Part shown: positions 56,236 through 64,000 of the stretch, one piece after another
Layout of the letters: every line of letters begins with the position of its first letter
How positions within the stretch are numbered: position 1 is the stretch's first letter
NCBI RefSeq assembly: GCF_003293695.1
Contig: NZ_CP029556.1
Coordinates: forward strand, 1,188,001 to 1,252,000
Direction: 5' to 3'
Length of the DNA stretch: 64,000 nucleotides
From: Lysobacter oculi
GTDB lineage: Bacteria; Pseudomonadota; Gammaproteobacteria; Xanthomonadales; Xanthomonadaceae
The notes under the pieces: model-generated
Database searches by the model: none
Told to the model about the DNA's origin: nothing
The model's input: the letters and a program-made list of their open reading frames with translations, nothing else
Made by a program: the position numbers and the translations under genes

Positions 56236-56534
56236 CCGCGCAGTGTAGCGAGCCGGGACATCCCGCCGGTTTGCGCAGATGCCCGGTATCACGGGCCTCG
56301 CACGCCATGAATGGGGGATTTTGAATAGGCAATTTCGGCCACGAAAACCACGCGATATCGGCCGCATTGCACCGCAGCATGACAATTTCGTTAAAGCCAT
56401 TTCTATTCCGCCAATCTTGGTCTGCAGCACCGCTTTGGTGAGGCCGCCCAGGCCAGCGGACGTGACCTGCATGGATGCAGGGGTAAGCCCCCATCGCCCG
56501 CGCCCCATCCACATACGCCACGGGAAACACACAC
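56236..56534 (+). other. Intergenic leader of the M4 protease gene with two hairpins
   Basis: 299 bp between the divergent dadA-like gene and the protease gene. It is less GC-rich than its surroundings from about 56315 to 56420, consistent with promoters. Near the protease start lie two adjacent hairpins: CCTGCAT-GG-ATGCAGG (56466-56481) and GGGG-TAAG-CCCC just after it (from about 56480). I could not match it to a known riboswitch. No open reading frame is convincing here. Confidence 0.4.
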
Positions 56535-58123
56535 ATGTCATCGCAAGTCCGCCTTCTGAGTGCGGCCGTTGTCGCCGTACTCGCTGTTTCCGCTTCAAGC
56601 TTCGCTGTCGGTGCCGGCAGTTCTTCCCACAGCCGCGCGCAGACCCTGATCCAGGGCAACCCCGGCTGGGCCAATGCCGTCGCCGGCGACGCCTTCGCCG
56701 CGCGCGCCTCCGCCGTCGACCGCGACGGCACCGAGCATGTCCGCTTCGAGCGCACCTATCGCGGCCTGCCGGTGATCGGCGGCGACGTGGTCGTGCACTC
56801 CAAGGGCGGCAACCTGAAGAGCATGACCCAGCTCATCAACAACATGGGCCGCCCGGGCACCAACGCCAAGATCGGTGCCGATGCGGCCATCGTCGCGGCC
56901 GGCGTGGACTTCGGCGACGGGTTCAGTGGCAAGCCGAGCGCGCGCAAGGTCGTGTACGCCATGTACGCCAAGCCGACCCTGGCCTGGGAAGTGGTGATGA
57001 ACGGCACCCGCGCCGACCAGACGCCGACCGAGATGCACTACTTCGTCGATGCCAACAACGGCAGCGTGCTGGATGCCTGGGACATGGTCCACAGCGCCTC
57101 GGCCACCGGCACCGGCAAGACCATCGGCCTGGGTGATGTCGCCATCACCACCAACTCGGTGACCGGCGGCTACCAGCTGCTCGACCCCGACCGCGGCAAC
57201 GGCTCCACGCTCGACTCCAAGGGCGCCAGCTACACCTCGGCCGCCGGCAGCGCCACGCTGTTCACCGACACCGACAACGTCTGGGGCAACAACACCAACA
57301 GCGACCGCGCCTCCGCCGCCGCCGAAGCCCATTACGGCGTCGCCATGACCTGGGACTTCTACAAGAACACCTTTGGCCGCAACGGCATCTTCAACGACGG
57401 CAAGGGCGTGAAGAGCTACGTCCACACCGGCAGCAACTGGGTCAACGCGGTGTGGTACGGCAACAACATGTACTACGGCGATGGCGATGCCACCACCTAC
57501 CTGCCGCTGACCGTGCTCGACGTGGCCGGCCACGAGATGAGCCACGGCGTCGCGCAGGCGACTTCCGGCCTGGCCTACTCCGGCGACATGGGCGGCCTGA
57601 ACGAAGGCAACTCGGACATCTTCGGCACGCTGGTGGAGTTCTACGCCAACACCCGAGCGACCCGGGCGACTACCTGATCGGCGAGAAGATCTACAAGTCC
57701 AACCCGACCGGCACCAAGGCCCTGCGCGTGATGTTCAAGCAGAACCTGGATGGCGCGTCCTACGTCTGCTACCCGAGCCGTGGCTTCCGCCGCGAAGACC
57801 CGCACTACACCTCGGGCGTCGCCAACCGCTTCTTCTACCTGCTGGCGGAAGGCGCCGTGGTCCCGGCCGGCTTCGGCAGCGGCACCCGCTACAACCTGAC
57901 CAAGGCCTCGCTGGTCTGCAACGGCAACACCAACCTGGCCGGCATCGGCCGCGCCAAGGCCGGCGCCATCTGGTACCGCGCGCTGGACCTCTACTTCACC
58001 TCCAGCACCAAGTACCCGAGCGCCCGCCTGGCCACGCTCAACGCCGCCCGTGACCTCTACGGCAGCGGTTCGCCGGAATACAACGCCGTCGCCGCCGCGT
58101 GGAGCGCCGTGTCGGTCAACTGA
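56535..58123 (+). pseudogene. Secreted M4 (thermolysin-type) metalloprotease, frameshifted
   Basis: A Sec signal peptide (ending SSFAVGAG), an FTP/PepSY propeptide (HVRFERTYRGLPVIGGDVVVHSKGG ... AWEVVMNGT), and a mature M4 domain. The zinc motif HEMSH is at residues 333-337 and the third ligand is Glu357 in GGLNEGNSDIFG. After EFYAN at about 57648-57651 one base is missing: the read frame stops at 57677, while frame +2 continues DYLIGEKIYKSN...PHYTSGVANRFFYLLAEGA to a TGA at 58121-58123. Restored, the protein has 529 residues. As read, the C-terminal helical domain, with the catalytic His expected near PHYTSG, is lost. Either a real inactivation or a base-calling error. Confidence 0.9.
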
Positions 58124-58146
58124 TCCCCTGCTCCAGCGTCAATTTG

Positions 58147-58174
58147 CGGCCCGCGCAAGCGGGCCGTCTTTTTT
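58147..58174 (+). terminator. Terminator of the M4 protease gene
   Basis: CGGCCCGC, loop GCAA, GCGGGCCG, then TCTTTTTT, 23 bases after the protease stop. Confidence 0.88.
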
Positions 58175-58203
58175 GGTCTGGATGCGACGGCGGTCCGGGC
58201 ATC

Positions 58204-58233
58204 AAAAAAGCCCGCTTGCGCGGGCTTTTCTTT
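58204..58233 (-). terminator. Terminator of slyD
   Basis: AAAAGCCCGC pairs with GCGGGCTTTT around a 4-nt loop and is flanked by A6 and TTTTC, so it can work on both strands. It ends 20 bp from the slyD stop. Confidence 0.85.
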
Positions 58234-58252
58234 GTCGATGCCGAGCGGGCGA

Positions 58253-58732
58253 TCAGTGCTCGTGGCCACCTTCGCCGTGCACGTGGCCGTGCTCCAGTTC
58301 CTCGGCGCTGGCTTCGCGCACTTCGACGATCTCGATGTCGAAGGCGAGGTCCTTGCCGGCCATCGGGTGGTTCAGGTCCACATCGACCGTGGTCAGGCCC
58401 ACCTTCTCGATGGTCACCGCGCGCGGGCCAAAGTTGGTGTTGAGGACCACCTGCATGCCCGGCTCCAGCTGCGTGCCCTGGAAGTGCTTCTTGGGGATGC
58501 GCTGGGACAGGCCGTCGCGGCGCTCGCCATAGGCTTCGGCGGCCGGGACTTCGACGCTGAACTTCTCGCCGGCCTCGCGGCCTTCCATCGCCTTCTCCAG
58601 GCCGGGAATGATGTTGCCGTGGCCGATCAGCACCGCCAGCGGATCACGATCGTGCGAGTTTTCCACGGCCTCCTGGCCCTGTTCAGCCACGGAATAATGG
58701 AAGCGGACGGCGCGGTCTTTTTCAATCTTCAT
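58253..58732 (-). CDS. slyD: FKBP-type peptidyl-prolyl isomerase SlyD
   Basis: 159 residues. FKBP core (AVRFHYSVAEQGQEAVENSHDRDPLAVLIGHGNIIPGLEKAMEGREAGEKFSVEVPAAEAYGERRDGL) with the inserted IF chaperone flap, then VTIEKVGLTTVDVDLNHPMAGKDLAFDIEIVEV. The C-terminus is short and histidine-rich (HGHVHGEGGHEH), fitting nickel or zinc binding; it is much shorter than in E. coli. It assists folding and metal delivery in the cytoplasm. Confidence 0.95.
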   Translation of the reverse strand: MKIEKDRAVRFHYSVAEQGQEAVENSHDRDPLAVLIGHGNIIPGLEKAMEGREAGEKFSVEVPAAEAYGERRDGLSQRIPKKHFQGTQLEPGMQVVLNTNFGPRAVTIEKVGLTTVDVDLNHPMAGKDLAFDIEIVEVREASAEELEHGHVHGEGGHEH

Positions 58733-58811
58733 GAGGTACTCGCAGTAAACACTTGAAATTCAAGGAAGGATGGGTTCAAACTCGCGCCGTACCGGCCACA
58801 GGGGAACCGCG

Positions 58812-59363
58812 ATGACCACGCATTATCCCGCCCGCAACGCCCGCATGCCAGCACGAATGTCCTGGCGCATCGTGGTGTTCGCGGGGATGCTGGCCGCCAG
58901 CCCCTTCGCCATGGCCGATGACGCCGGCCCCGCCACGGCCCAGCCGGCACCGGCGACGCCCCCCGCAGGCACCCGTGCCATGCAGGCCAACGACGTGCTG
59001 ATCCGCGCGATCAGCCTGGTCGGCACACCTTATGTATGGGGCGGCAACACCCCGGAAAGCGGCTTCGACTGCAGCGGGCTGGTCAATTACGTCTTCCGCG
59101 ACATGCTCAACCTGCGCCTGCCGCGGACCTCCCGCGAGCTGTCCGCGCTGTCCTCGCCCGAAGTCGATACCAGCCGGCTCGCCACCGGCGACCTGGTCTT
59201 CTTCGCGTCCGGTGGCGTGGTCACCCATGTCGGCATCTATGTCGGCGACGGCCGCTTCATCCATGCCCCGCGCACCGGTGGCGTGGTCCGGCTGGAGCGG
59301 CTGGACGGCCAGTACTGGCAGAATCGTTACGCGGGTGCCCGACGGGTGCTGGCGGGCCTGTGA
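58812..59363 (+). CDS. NlpC/P60 family peptidoglycan hydrolase (first of two)
   Basis: 183 residues. An N-terminal signal peptide or membrane anchor (MSWRIVVFAGMLAASPFAMA) and an Ala/Pro-rich spacer precede the NlpC/P60 domain. Catalytic Cys in SGFDCSGLVNYVF, His in VTHVGIYVGDGRFIHAP. These enzymes cleave D-Glu-meso-DAP bonds in stem peptides. The ATG at 58812 has AGGGGA upstream; the in-frame ATG at 58770 lacks support. A second family member follows 161 bp downstream. Confidence 0.9.
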   Translation: MTTHYPARNARMPARMSWRIVVFAGMLAASPFAMADDAGPATAQPAPATPPAGTRAMQANDVLIRAISLVGTPYVWGGNTPESGFDCSGLVNYVFRDMLNLRLPRTSRELSALSSPEVDTSRLATGDLVFFASGGVVTHVGIYVGDGRFIHAPRTGGVVRLERLDGQYWQNRYAGARRVLAGL

Positions 59364-59524
59364 TGCGAAGGCCGCGTGAGCGCGAAGTGATGCGGATGTG
59401 ACTCCCGAAACGTTAATTCGTGCATTCAGTCGCAGGATTTAACCACTTTCTAACGAAATCCGAACATTCTCTGCCGTCTGGACGGGCAAACTCACCGCTG
59501 GTTTAGCACAGTGAAGACCGCGTG
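59364..59524 (+). other. Spacer between the two NlpC/P60 genes
   Basis: 161 bp, AT-richer than its surroundings between about 59408 and 59475, suggesting a separate promoter for the second gene. I see no terminator and no small open frame worth calling. Confidence 0.4.
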
Positions 59525-60178
59525 ATGAAGTTAGAGCTTCTCCACGGCCGCTCCGGCGCCCCGATCCGCTCCACCCATTTCAAGAAAATCCAGCTCTCCA
59601 GCCTCCTGCTCCTGGCCGCCCTATCGGCGCCGGCGCTGGCTGAAACCGATCTTCCGGCCGTACGCAGCACCGATGTGCAGACGCTCGGCGCCGCCACCGG
59701 CAGCACCTCCGTGCTGGCCGGCTTCGACAGCTCCGCGATCCCGCAGAACACCTCGCTGATGCCGTCCGGCCCGGCGCCCGCCCTGTCCGCCGACACAGGC
59801 GAGAACAGCCGCATCCAGAAGCTCCTCAAGCGCGCGCTGGCCCTGCTCGGCACGCCGTACCGCTGGGGCGGCACCACCACCTCCGGCTTCGACTGCAGCG
59901 GCCTGGTGGGCTACGTCTTCCGCACCGCCCTCGGCATCGAGCTGCCGCGCGTCTCGCGCGAGATGGCCACCCGCGGCGAAAGCATCAAGCGCGACCAGCT
60001 GGCCGAAGGCGATCTGGTGTTCTTCAGCCGCGGCAAGGCGGTGGACCACGTCGGCATCTACATCGGCAACGGACAGTTCGTGCATGCGCCCCGCACCGGC
60101 CGCGATGTCAGCGTCTCCAAGCTGGAAGGCTACTGGTCCCAGCACTTCGTGTCGGCGCGCCGCGTCTCCGGGATCTGA
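59525..60178 (+). CDS. NlpC/P60 family peptidoglycan hydrolase (second of two)
   Basis: 217 residues. Signal peptide (KIQLSSLLLLAALSAPALA), a Ser/Thr-rich spacer of about 65 residues, then an NlpC/P60 domain with Cys in SGFDCSGLVGYVF and His in VDHVGIYIGNGQFVHAPRTG. The domain is clearly related to that of the upstream gene (shared FDCSGLV-YVFR, LPR-SRE, GDLVFF, HVGIY-G-G-F-HAPRTG), so the pair probably arose by duplication. I chose the ATG at 59525; a GTG at 59522 directly precedes it. A terminator follows. Confidence 0.9.
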   Translation: MKLELLHGRSGAPIRSTHFKKIQLSSLLLLAALSAPALAETDLPAVRSTDVQTLGAATGSTSVLAGFDSSAIPQNTSLMPSGPAPALSADTGENSRIQKLLKRALALLGTPYRWGGTTTSGFDCSGLVGYVFRTALGIELPRVSREMATRGESIKRDQLAEGDLVFFSRGKAVDHVGIYIGNGQFVHAPRTGRDVSVSKLEGYWSQHFVSARRVSGI

Positions 60179-60198
60179 TTCCCCCATCGCGCTGAAAC

Positions 60199-60227
60199 GG
60201 AAAGGCCGCCCCAGGGCGGCCTTTTCC
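60199..60227 (+). terminator. Terminator after the second NlpC/P60 gene
   Basis: GGAAAGGCCGCC pairs with GGCGGCCTTTTCC around CCAG. It lies 20 bp past the stop, between two convergent genes, and may serve both. Confidence 0.8.
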
Positions 60228-60246
60228 ATGGCGATGGCCGGGCAGC

Positions 60247-60738
60247 CTAGGCTTCTTCCGCGTCCCGGTAGCGCTCGATGGTCTGCTCGATGCCCTTGCT
60301 CAGGTCCATCACCTTCAACGCGTAATCGGCCAGGCGGCGGTCCTCTTCGGTTTCCTGGGTGAGCGGCGGCACCGGCGTCGGCTTGCCGTCCACCCCGTCC
60401 AGCGCCACGAAGACGATGACGCAGTGCGTGCACAGTCGGTCGTTGCCGCCCATCGGGTCGCGGGCGTTGACGTCCACCGCGAAGTGCATCGAACTGCTGC
60501 CGGTATAGACCAGCTTGGCGGTGATGGTGACCAGGTCGCTGGTGCGGATCGGCGCGACGAAGCGGATGCCGCCGACCGCCACCGTGACGCTGTACTTGCC
60601 GCTCCAGCCGACCGCGGCGGCATAACCGGCCTGGTCGATCCACTTCATCACGATGCCGCCGTGCACCTTGCCGCCGTAATTGACGTCGGTGGGCTCGGCG
60701 AGGAAGCGCAGGTTGAGTTCGCGCTGCTTTCCGCTCAT
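60247..60738 (-). CDS. Acyl-CoA thioesterase (YciA/BACH-type hotdog)
   Basis: 163 residues. Hotdog-fold thioesterase with the signature LNLRFLAEPTDVNYGGKVHGGIVMKWIDQAGYAAA, catalytic Asp/Asn region included, and SMHFAVDVNARDPMGGNDRLCTHCVIVFVALD. The family hydrolyses acyl-CoA to free acid and CoA. The ATG at 60738 matches the family start (SGKQRELNLRFLAEP). It converges on the second NlpC/P60 gene. Confidence 0.9.
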   Translation of the reverse strand: MSGKQRELNLRFLAEPTDVNYGGKVHGGIVMKWIDQAGYAAAVGWSGKYSVTVAVGGIRFVAPIRTSDLVTITAKLVYTGSSSMHFAVDVNARDPMGGNDRLCTHCVIVFVALDGVDGKPTPVPPLTQETEEDRRLADYALKVMDLSKGIEQTIERYRDAEEA

Positions 60739-60757
60739 GTCGTCGCGCTCCCGGTGA

Positions 60758-61105
60758 TCAGAACGAGCGACCGTCGACCGGCCTGCGCTTGATCGCGTCC
60801 AGATCGACATCCTCAAGGCAGCGCACGTTGACCGCCACGGTCTCCTCGCCATCCTTGCCCTTGCCGAAACCGAACGGCGCGCAGCCGCAGGTCGGGCAGA
60901 ACTTGTGCTGGATGACATGCTGGTTGAAGGTGTAGGTCGACAGCGCATCCTCGCCCGACTCGAACTTCAACGCATCGCGCGGCACGAACCACAGCAGGTA
61001 GCCCTTGCGCTGGCAATGCGAGCAGTTGCATTCCATCATCGCCGGGATCTCGCCGGCGTCCAAGGTGTAGCGGGTCTGGCCGCAATGACAGCTGCCCTTG
61101 TGCAT
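60758..61105 (-). CDS. GFA family (glutathione-dependent formaldehyde-activating-like) protein
   Basis: 115 residues. The zinc-binding cysteines of the GFA/CENP-V fold are all present: GSCHCGQTRY, MMECNCSHCQRKGYLLWF, and KFCPTCGCAPFGFGKG. The prototype binds glutathione and may speed S-hydroxymethylglutathione formation, but most family members are uncharacterised. The ATG at 61105 is at the family start. It lies 19 bp upstream of the thioesterase gene on the same strand. Confidence 0.88.
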   Translation of the reverse strand: MHKGSCHCGQTRYTLDAGEIPAMMECNCSHCQRKGYLLWFVPRDALKFESGEDALSTYTFNQHVIQHKFCPTCGCAPFGFGKGKDGEETVAVNVRCLEDVDLDAIKRRPVDGRSF

Positions 61106-61193
61106 GTGTCGTTCTCCGCTGGGATGGGTCGATGTTGGCTGCGGCGACATTAACACCGCGTCGGTGGCGCGCCGGCTCGCCTAAACTAGGCCG

Positions 61194-61682
61194 ATGCCCT
61201 ACACCCCGATCATCGGCACCCTCGGCTACATCCTCTCGCCCGACCGCAGCCAGGTGTTGATGGTGCATCGGAACGCGCGCGCGGATGACGAACACCTCGG
61301 CAAGTACAACGGCCTCGGCGGAAAACTCGAAGCCGACGAGGACGTGATGGCCGGCATGGTCCGCGAGATCCGCGAGGAAGCCGGCATCGAATGCACCGCG
61401 CTCGAGCTGCGCGGCACGGTCAGCTGGCCCGGCTTCGGCAAGCACGGCGAGGACTGGCTCGGCTTCGTCTTCCTGATCACCGCCTTTGAAGGCGAGCCCT
61501 ACGCGGAAAACCCCGAAGGCCCGCTGGAATGGGTGCCGCTGGAGCGTCTGCACGAACTGCCGATGTGGGAAGGCGACCGCTATTTCCTGCCGCTGGTATT
61601 CGATGGCGATGCACGGCCGTTCCACGGCGTGATGCCGTACAAGGACGGCCGCCCGGTGCGCTGGAGCTTCAGCCGGCTCTGA
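61194..61682 (+). CDS. Nudix hydrolase (MutT-like)
   Basis: 162 residues. The Nudix box is complete (GGKLEADEDVMAGMVREIREEAGI, G-x5-E-x7-REUXEEXGU). The fold resembles 8-oxo-dGTP diphosphatases of the MTH1/MutT type (YNGLGGKLE, WPGFGKHGEDWLGFVFLI, PMWEGDRYFLPLVFDG). Likely substrates are oxidised nucleotides, but this cannot be read from the sequence. It is divergent from the GFA gene and convergent with rnk. Confidence 0.9.
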   Translation: MPYTPIIGTLGYILSPDRSQVLMVHRNARADDEHLGKYNGLGGKLEADEDVMAGMVREIREEAGIECTALELRGTVSWPGFGKHGEDWLGFVFLITAFEGEPYAENPEGPLEWVPLERLHELPMWEGDRYFLPLVFDGDARPFHGVMPYKDGRPVRWSFSRL

Positions 61683-61702
61683 ACCGGCCGTGCCGCGAAA
61701 CC

Positions 61703-62113
61703 TCAGCCGAGGTCGCGGCCTTCGGCTTCGGGTTGCTCGAGCACTTCCAGCAGGCGCAGTTCGGACGTCTTGCCGCCCGGCATCGGCCACTGGATGGTCT
61801 GGCCCACGCGCAGGCCGAGCAGCGCACTACCGACCGGCGCGAGGATGGAGATGCTCTCAGGCTGGCCGGCCTGCTGCGGATAGACCAGGGTGAGCTCGAA
61901 GGTCTTGCCCGAAGCGTCCTCGATGAACTTGACCTTCGAATTCATCGTGGCCACTTCGCGCGGGATCTCACGCGGCTCCACCACGGTGGCGCGCTCCAGC
62001 TCCACGCGCAGCGCATCCAGCCCCGGCAGGCTGCGCACGGCGCGCGAATCGAGCAGCGCCTCCAGGCGATCGCAATCAACGCGGGTGATGAGGATGGGGG
62101 GCAACGTGGACAA
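61703..62113 (-). CDS. rnk: Nucleoside diphosphate kinase regulator Rnk
   Basis: 136 residues. GreA/GreB-related, with a short N-terminal coiled coil (ITRVDCDRLEALLDSRAVRSLPGLDALRVELERATVV) and the C-terminal FKBP-like domain (TMNSKVKFIEDASGKTFELTLVYPQQAGQPESISILAPVGSALLGLRVGQTIQWPMPGGKTSELRLLEVLEQPE). Rnk binds RNA polymerase and influences nucleotide kinase levels. By homology the start is the TTG at 62113 (GGAG seven bases upstream); an ATG at 62155 would add 14 unsupported residues. Confidence 0.88.
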   Translation of the reverse strand: MSTLPPILITRVDCDRLEALLDSRAVRSLPGLDALRVELERATVVEPREIPREVATMNSKVKFIEDASGKTFELTLVYPQQAGQPESISILAPVGSALLGLRVGQTIQWPMPGGKTSELRLLEVLEQPEAEGRDLG

Positions 62114-62175
62114 GTGCGTACTCCGAAGGCATGGGCGAAACGGCCAATGTCGCATCTTTGCCCGTTAATGCAAGC

Positions 62176-62442
62176 TCAGCGCAGCTGCGAATCCTTGCTG
62201 CCGCGGCGGTTGTAGCCGGAAAAACCGGCCTCTTCCGCGTCATGCGCCTCCTGGCAGGGCACGCACAGGCGCACGCCGGGCACGGCCTTGCGCCGTGCCT
62301 CCGGGATCTCCGCATCGCATTCCTCGCAATGCTTCAGGCTTTCGCCCTGCGGCAACTGGCTGCGGACGCGTTTGATCGCGTCCTTGATGGTGGCGTCGAT
62401 CTGGTCCTGCACCGCGCCATCGCCGGCCCATCCGGTCGCCAT
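62176..62442 (-). CDS. DksA/TraR-type zinc finger protein (YbiI-like)
   Basis: 88 residues. A C4 zinc finger (HCEECDAEIPEARRKAVPGVRLCVPCQEAHD) typical of short DksA/TraR proteins, with a brief N-terminal helix instead of the long DksA coiled coil. The C-terminus FSGYNRRGSKDSQLR is the usual tail of the YbiI branch. It may bind RNA polymerase, but its role is unproven. It sits 2 bp downstream of bfr. Confidence 0.88.
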   Translation of the reverse strand: MATGWAGDGAVQDQIDATIKDAIKRVRSQLPQGESLKHCEECDAEIPEARRKAVPGVRLCVPCQEAHDAEEAGFSGYNRRGSKDSQLR

Positions 62443-62444
62443 CC

Positions 62445-62912
62445 TTACTCCGTGAATTCCTTGATGTCGCCCGGGCGGCGCAGCATCTTGTTGACCTCGT
62501 CGGCGTGCAGTTCCTCGCCTTCGATCATCTGCCGGGCGTATTCCTCCAGCAGCACCGACTTGCCTTCGACCAAGTCCAGCAGCGCGTAATAGGCCTTGAG
62601 CGCCTTTTCCTCGTGCGCCAGGCTTTCGCGCAGCATGTCGCCGATGTCGTGCTGTTCGGTTTCCAGCAGCGGCCCGATCTTCAGCGACGGGTGGCCGCCG
62701 AGCAGCGTCACCAGTTCACCGGCCTTGTGCGCGTGCGCCAGCGATTCGTCGGCATTCGACTTCATCCACGACACGATCGGGATGCGCCCGTAGCCGTAGA
62801 CCATCAGCGAGTAGTGCGTGTAGCGGACCACGCCGGCCAGTTCCAGCTCCATGATGGTGTTGAGCGTGTCGATGGCCTGCTGCTTGATGGCGGGGTCGAT
62901 GGTGCGGCTCAT
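62445..62912 (-). CDS. bfr: Bacterioferritin
   Basis: 155 residues. Ferritin-like four-helix bundle with ferroxidase residues in LNTIMELELAGVVRYTHYSLMVYGYGR, DESLAHAHKAGELVTLLGGHP, TEQHDIGDMLRESLAHEEKAL, and MIEGEELHADEVNKML. A Met in SWMKSNADES lies at the position of the heme-ligating residue in Bfr. It stores iron and limits Fenton chemistry. The ATG at 62912 has AAGGAG upstream, and the DksA-like gene follows directly. Confidence 0.88.
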   Translation of the reverse strand: MSRTIDPAIKQQAIDTLNTIMELELAGVVRYTHYSLMVYGYGRIPIVSWMKSNADESLAHAHKAGELVTLLGGHPSLKIGPLLETEQHDIGDMLRESLAHEEKALKAYYALLDLVEGKSVLLEEYARQMIEGEELHADEVNKMLRRPGDIKEFTE

Positions 62913-62963
62913 GGCGGTCTCCTTGCGCATTTATGGCTGAATTCAAGCCGATTATGCGTGGCC

Positions 62964-64000
62964 TCAGCGTGAGGTGCCGGAATGCGAATCGACCTCGATT
63001 CCCACATTGGTCGATGCGGCTTCGTAGATGCCGCGATCGAGCATCCCGGTCTCCTTCGCCACCAGCACCGGTACCAGCACCTGGCCGGTGACGTTGGTCA
63101 TCGTGCGCATCATGTCCAGCACGCGGTCGATGGCGTACAGGTAGCCGATCGCGGCCAAGGGCAACTCCGCCGCGGTCAGCACGACTGTTGCCATCACCAC
63201 CGCAGTGCCGGGCACGCCGGCGGTACCGAAGCTGCCTAGCACCGAAGCGATCGCAATGATTACGTACTGCGTCGTCGACAACTCGGTGCCGGTGTACTGC
63301 GCGATGAATACCGCAGCCAGCGCCGGATAGATGGCTCCACAACCGTCCATCTTGATCGTCGCCCCGAGCGGCACCGAGAAACTCGCGTAATCCTTGTTGA
63401 CACCCAGATTGTGGATGGCCGAACGCAGCGACACCGGCATGGCCGCGAAGCTGGACGATGCGACGAAGCCGACCTCCATCGCAGGCGCGGCACCACGGAA
63501 GAACTTGAGCGGATTGAGCCCATGCACCAGCAGCAGGCCGCTGTAGACCACGAGGATGTGGAAGGCACACGCGGCGTACAGCGCCAGCACGAACTGCAGG
63601 AGCGGCCGCAGTTGTTCGAACCCGTAACCACCGACCAGTGCCGCGATCAGGCCGAACGTGCCGATAGGCGTGAACTCCAGCACGAAACGCGTGACCTGAA
63701 TCATCGTGTCGCTCGCTTCGCCGACCAGTTTGCGCAGGCCTGCGGTCCTTTCACCCAGCTTCACCAGCGCGAATCCGAGCAATCCGGCGAAGAAGATCAC
63801 CTGCAGCACCGTACCGTTGCGCGGCACGAGCACCCGCATGCCATCGGCGGTGCGGCTGCCGGAAGCACCCGCAAGCGCGGCAAACGGGTTGGACGGCACG
63901 ATATTGAGCAGCATGTCGAGGATGCCGGGAACCTCCTTCTCTTTGTATTCGGAGGCGACCTGCAGCACGCCCACCCCTAGGCCCGGCTTGAAGAGTAGGC
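62964..64000 (-). CDS. Dicarboxylate/amino acid:cation symporter (DAACS family), 5' part missing
   Basis: About 345 residues to the window edge; the frame is open through 64000 (reading LLFKPGLGVGVLQVASEYKEK), so the start lies outside. Membrane helices and the serine-rich and glycine-rich family motifs are clear: VGFVASSSFAAMPVSLRSA (re-entrant loop HP1), VPLGATIKMDGCGAIYPALAAVFIAQ (TM7-like NMDG equivalent), FGTAGVPGTAVVMATVVL (HP2), and DRVLDMMRTMTNVTG. It imports C4-dicarboxylates or glutamate with protons or sodium. GltP and DctA branches cannot be told apart here. Confidence 0.9.
   Translation of the reverse strand, partial: LLFKPGLGVGVLQVASEYKEKEVPGILDMLLNIVPSNPFAALAGASGSRTADGMRVLVPRNGTVLQVIFFAGLLGFALVKLGERTAGLRKLVGEASDTMIQVTRFVLEFTPIGTFGLIAALVGGYGFEQLRPLLQFVLALYAACAFHILVVYSGLLLVHGLNPLKFFRGAAPAMEVGFVASSSFAAMPVSLRSAIHNLGVNKDYASFSVPLGATIKMDGCGAIYPALAAVFIAQYTGTELSTTQYVIIAIASVLGSFGTAGVPGTAVVMATVVLTAAELPLAAIGYLYAIDRVLDMMRTMTNVTGQVLVPVLVAKETGMLDRGIYEAASTNVGIEVDSHSGTSR

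Overview
The window is a GC-rich, densely packed chromosomal segment from a gammaproteobacterium of the Xanthomonadaceae/Lysobacteraceae (Lysobacter, Thermomonas, Luteimonas or Pseudoxanthomonas relatives). This placement rests on protein sequences and gene order (lexA-recA-recX-alaS-csrA; miaA-hfq-hflX-hflK-hflC-purA; rlmE-ftsH...folP; pyrG-kdsA-eno-ftsB-ispD-ispF-truD; surE-pcm-yqaA-nlpD) and on a LexA operator of the xanthomonad type upstream of lexA. Almost all of it is core genome. I see no prophage, transposase, CRISPR array, secretion system or biosynthetic cluster.

Layout. 1-2.1 kb: 3' part of gcvP. 2.1-14.0 kb, minus strand: lipocalin, then recC-recB-recD joined by 4-bp overlaps and followed by a phasin-like gene and a DUF938 methyltransferase, with mltB upstream of recC. 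14.07-14.32 kb: a degenerate ~33-38-bp tandem repeat array. 14.4-18.1 kb: DUF937 protein, glutathione S-transferase, large-subunit catalase. 18.15-27.25 kb: DNA repair and SOS genes (mutS, pncC, lexA, recA, recX), a SEC-C protein, alaS and csrA. 27.3-27.7 kb: tRNA-Ser(GCT) and tRNA-Arg(ACG), followed by a second copy of the tRNA-Arg 3' end plus terminator. 27.8-40.3 kb: purA, hflC, hflK, hflX, hfq, miaA, putP (frameshifted near its 3' end), folP, an AHSA1-like gene, ftsH, rlmE, yhbY and an Mth938-like gene. 40.3-50.2 kb, minus strand except smr: nlpD, yqaA, pcm, surE, truD, ispF, ispD, ftsB, eno, kdsA, pyrG. 50.2-64 kb: a small secreted protein, parE, N-formylglutamate amidohydrolase, DUF2892 membrane protein, glutathione reductase, a DadA-like oxidase, a frameshifted M4 metalloprotease, slyD, two NlpC/P60 hydrolases, acyl-CoA thioesterase, GFA protein, Nudix hydrolase, rnk, a DksA-type zinc finger protein, bacterioferritin, and a dicarboxylate/glutamate symporter cut by the window edge.

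How the genes work together. Several groups are functional: RecBCD, MutS, RecA, LexA and RecX in DNA repair; Hfq, CsrA, HflX, MiaA, tRNAs, RlmE, YhbY and TruD in RNA and translation; FtsH with its HflKC modulators in membrane proteolysis; NlpD, MltB, FtsB and two NlpC/P60 enzymes in the cell wall; IspD/IspF, KdsA, Eno, PyrG, PurA and FolP in core metabolism; KatE, Gor, GST and Bfr in oxidative stress and iron.

No wholly new system is evident. The observations most worth pursuing are the tandem repeat array and its matching 16-mers inside recB and recC, the duplicated tRNA-Arg end, two single-base frameshifts (putP and the M4 protease), a probable ATT start for the GST gene, and the absence of a visible LexA box before recA.
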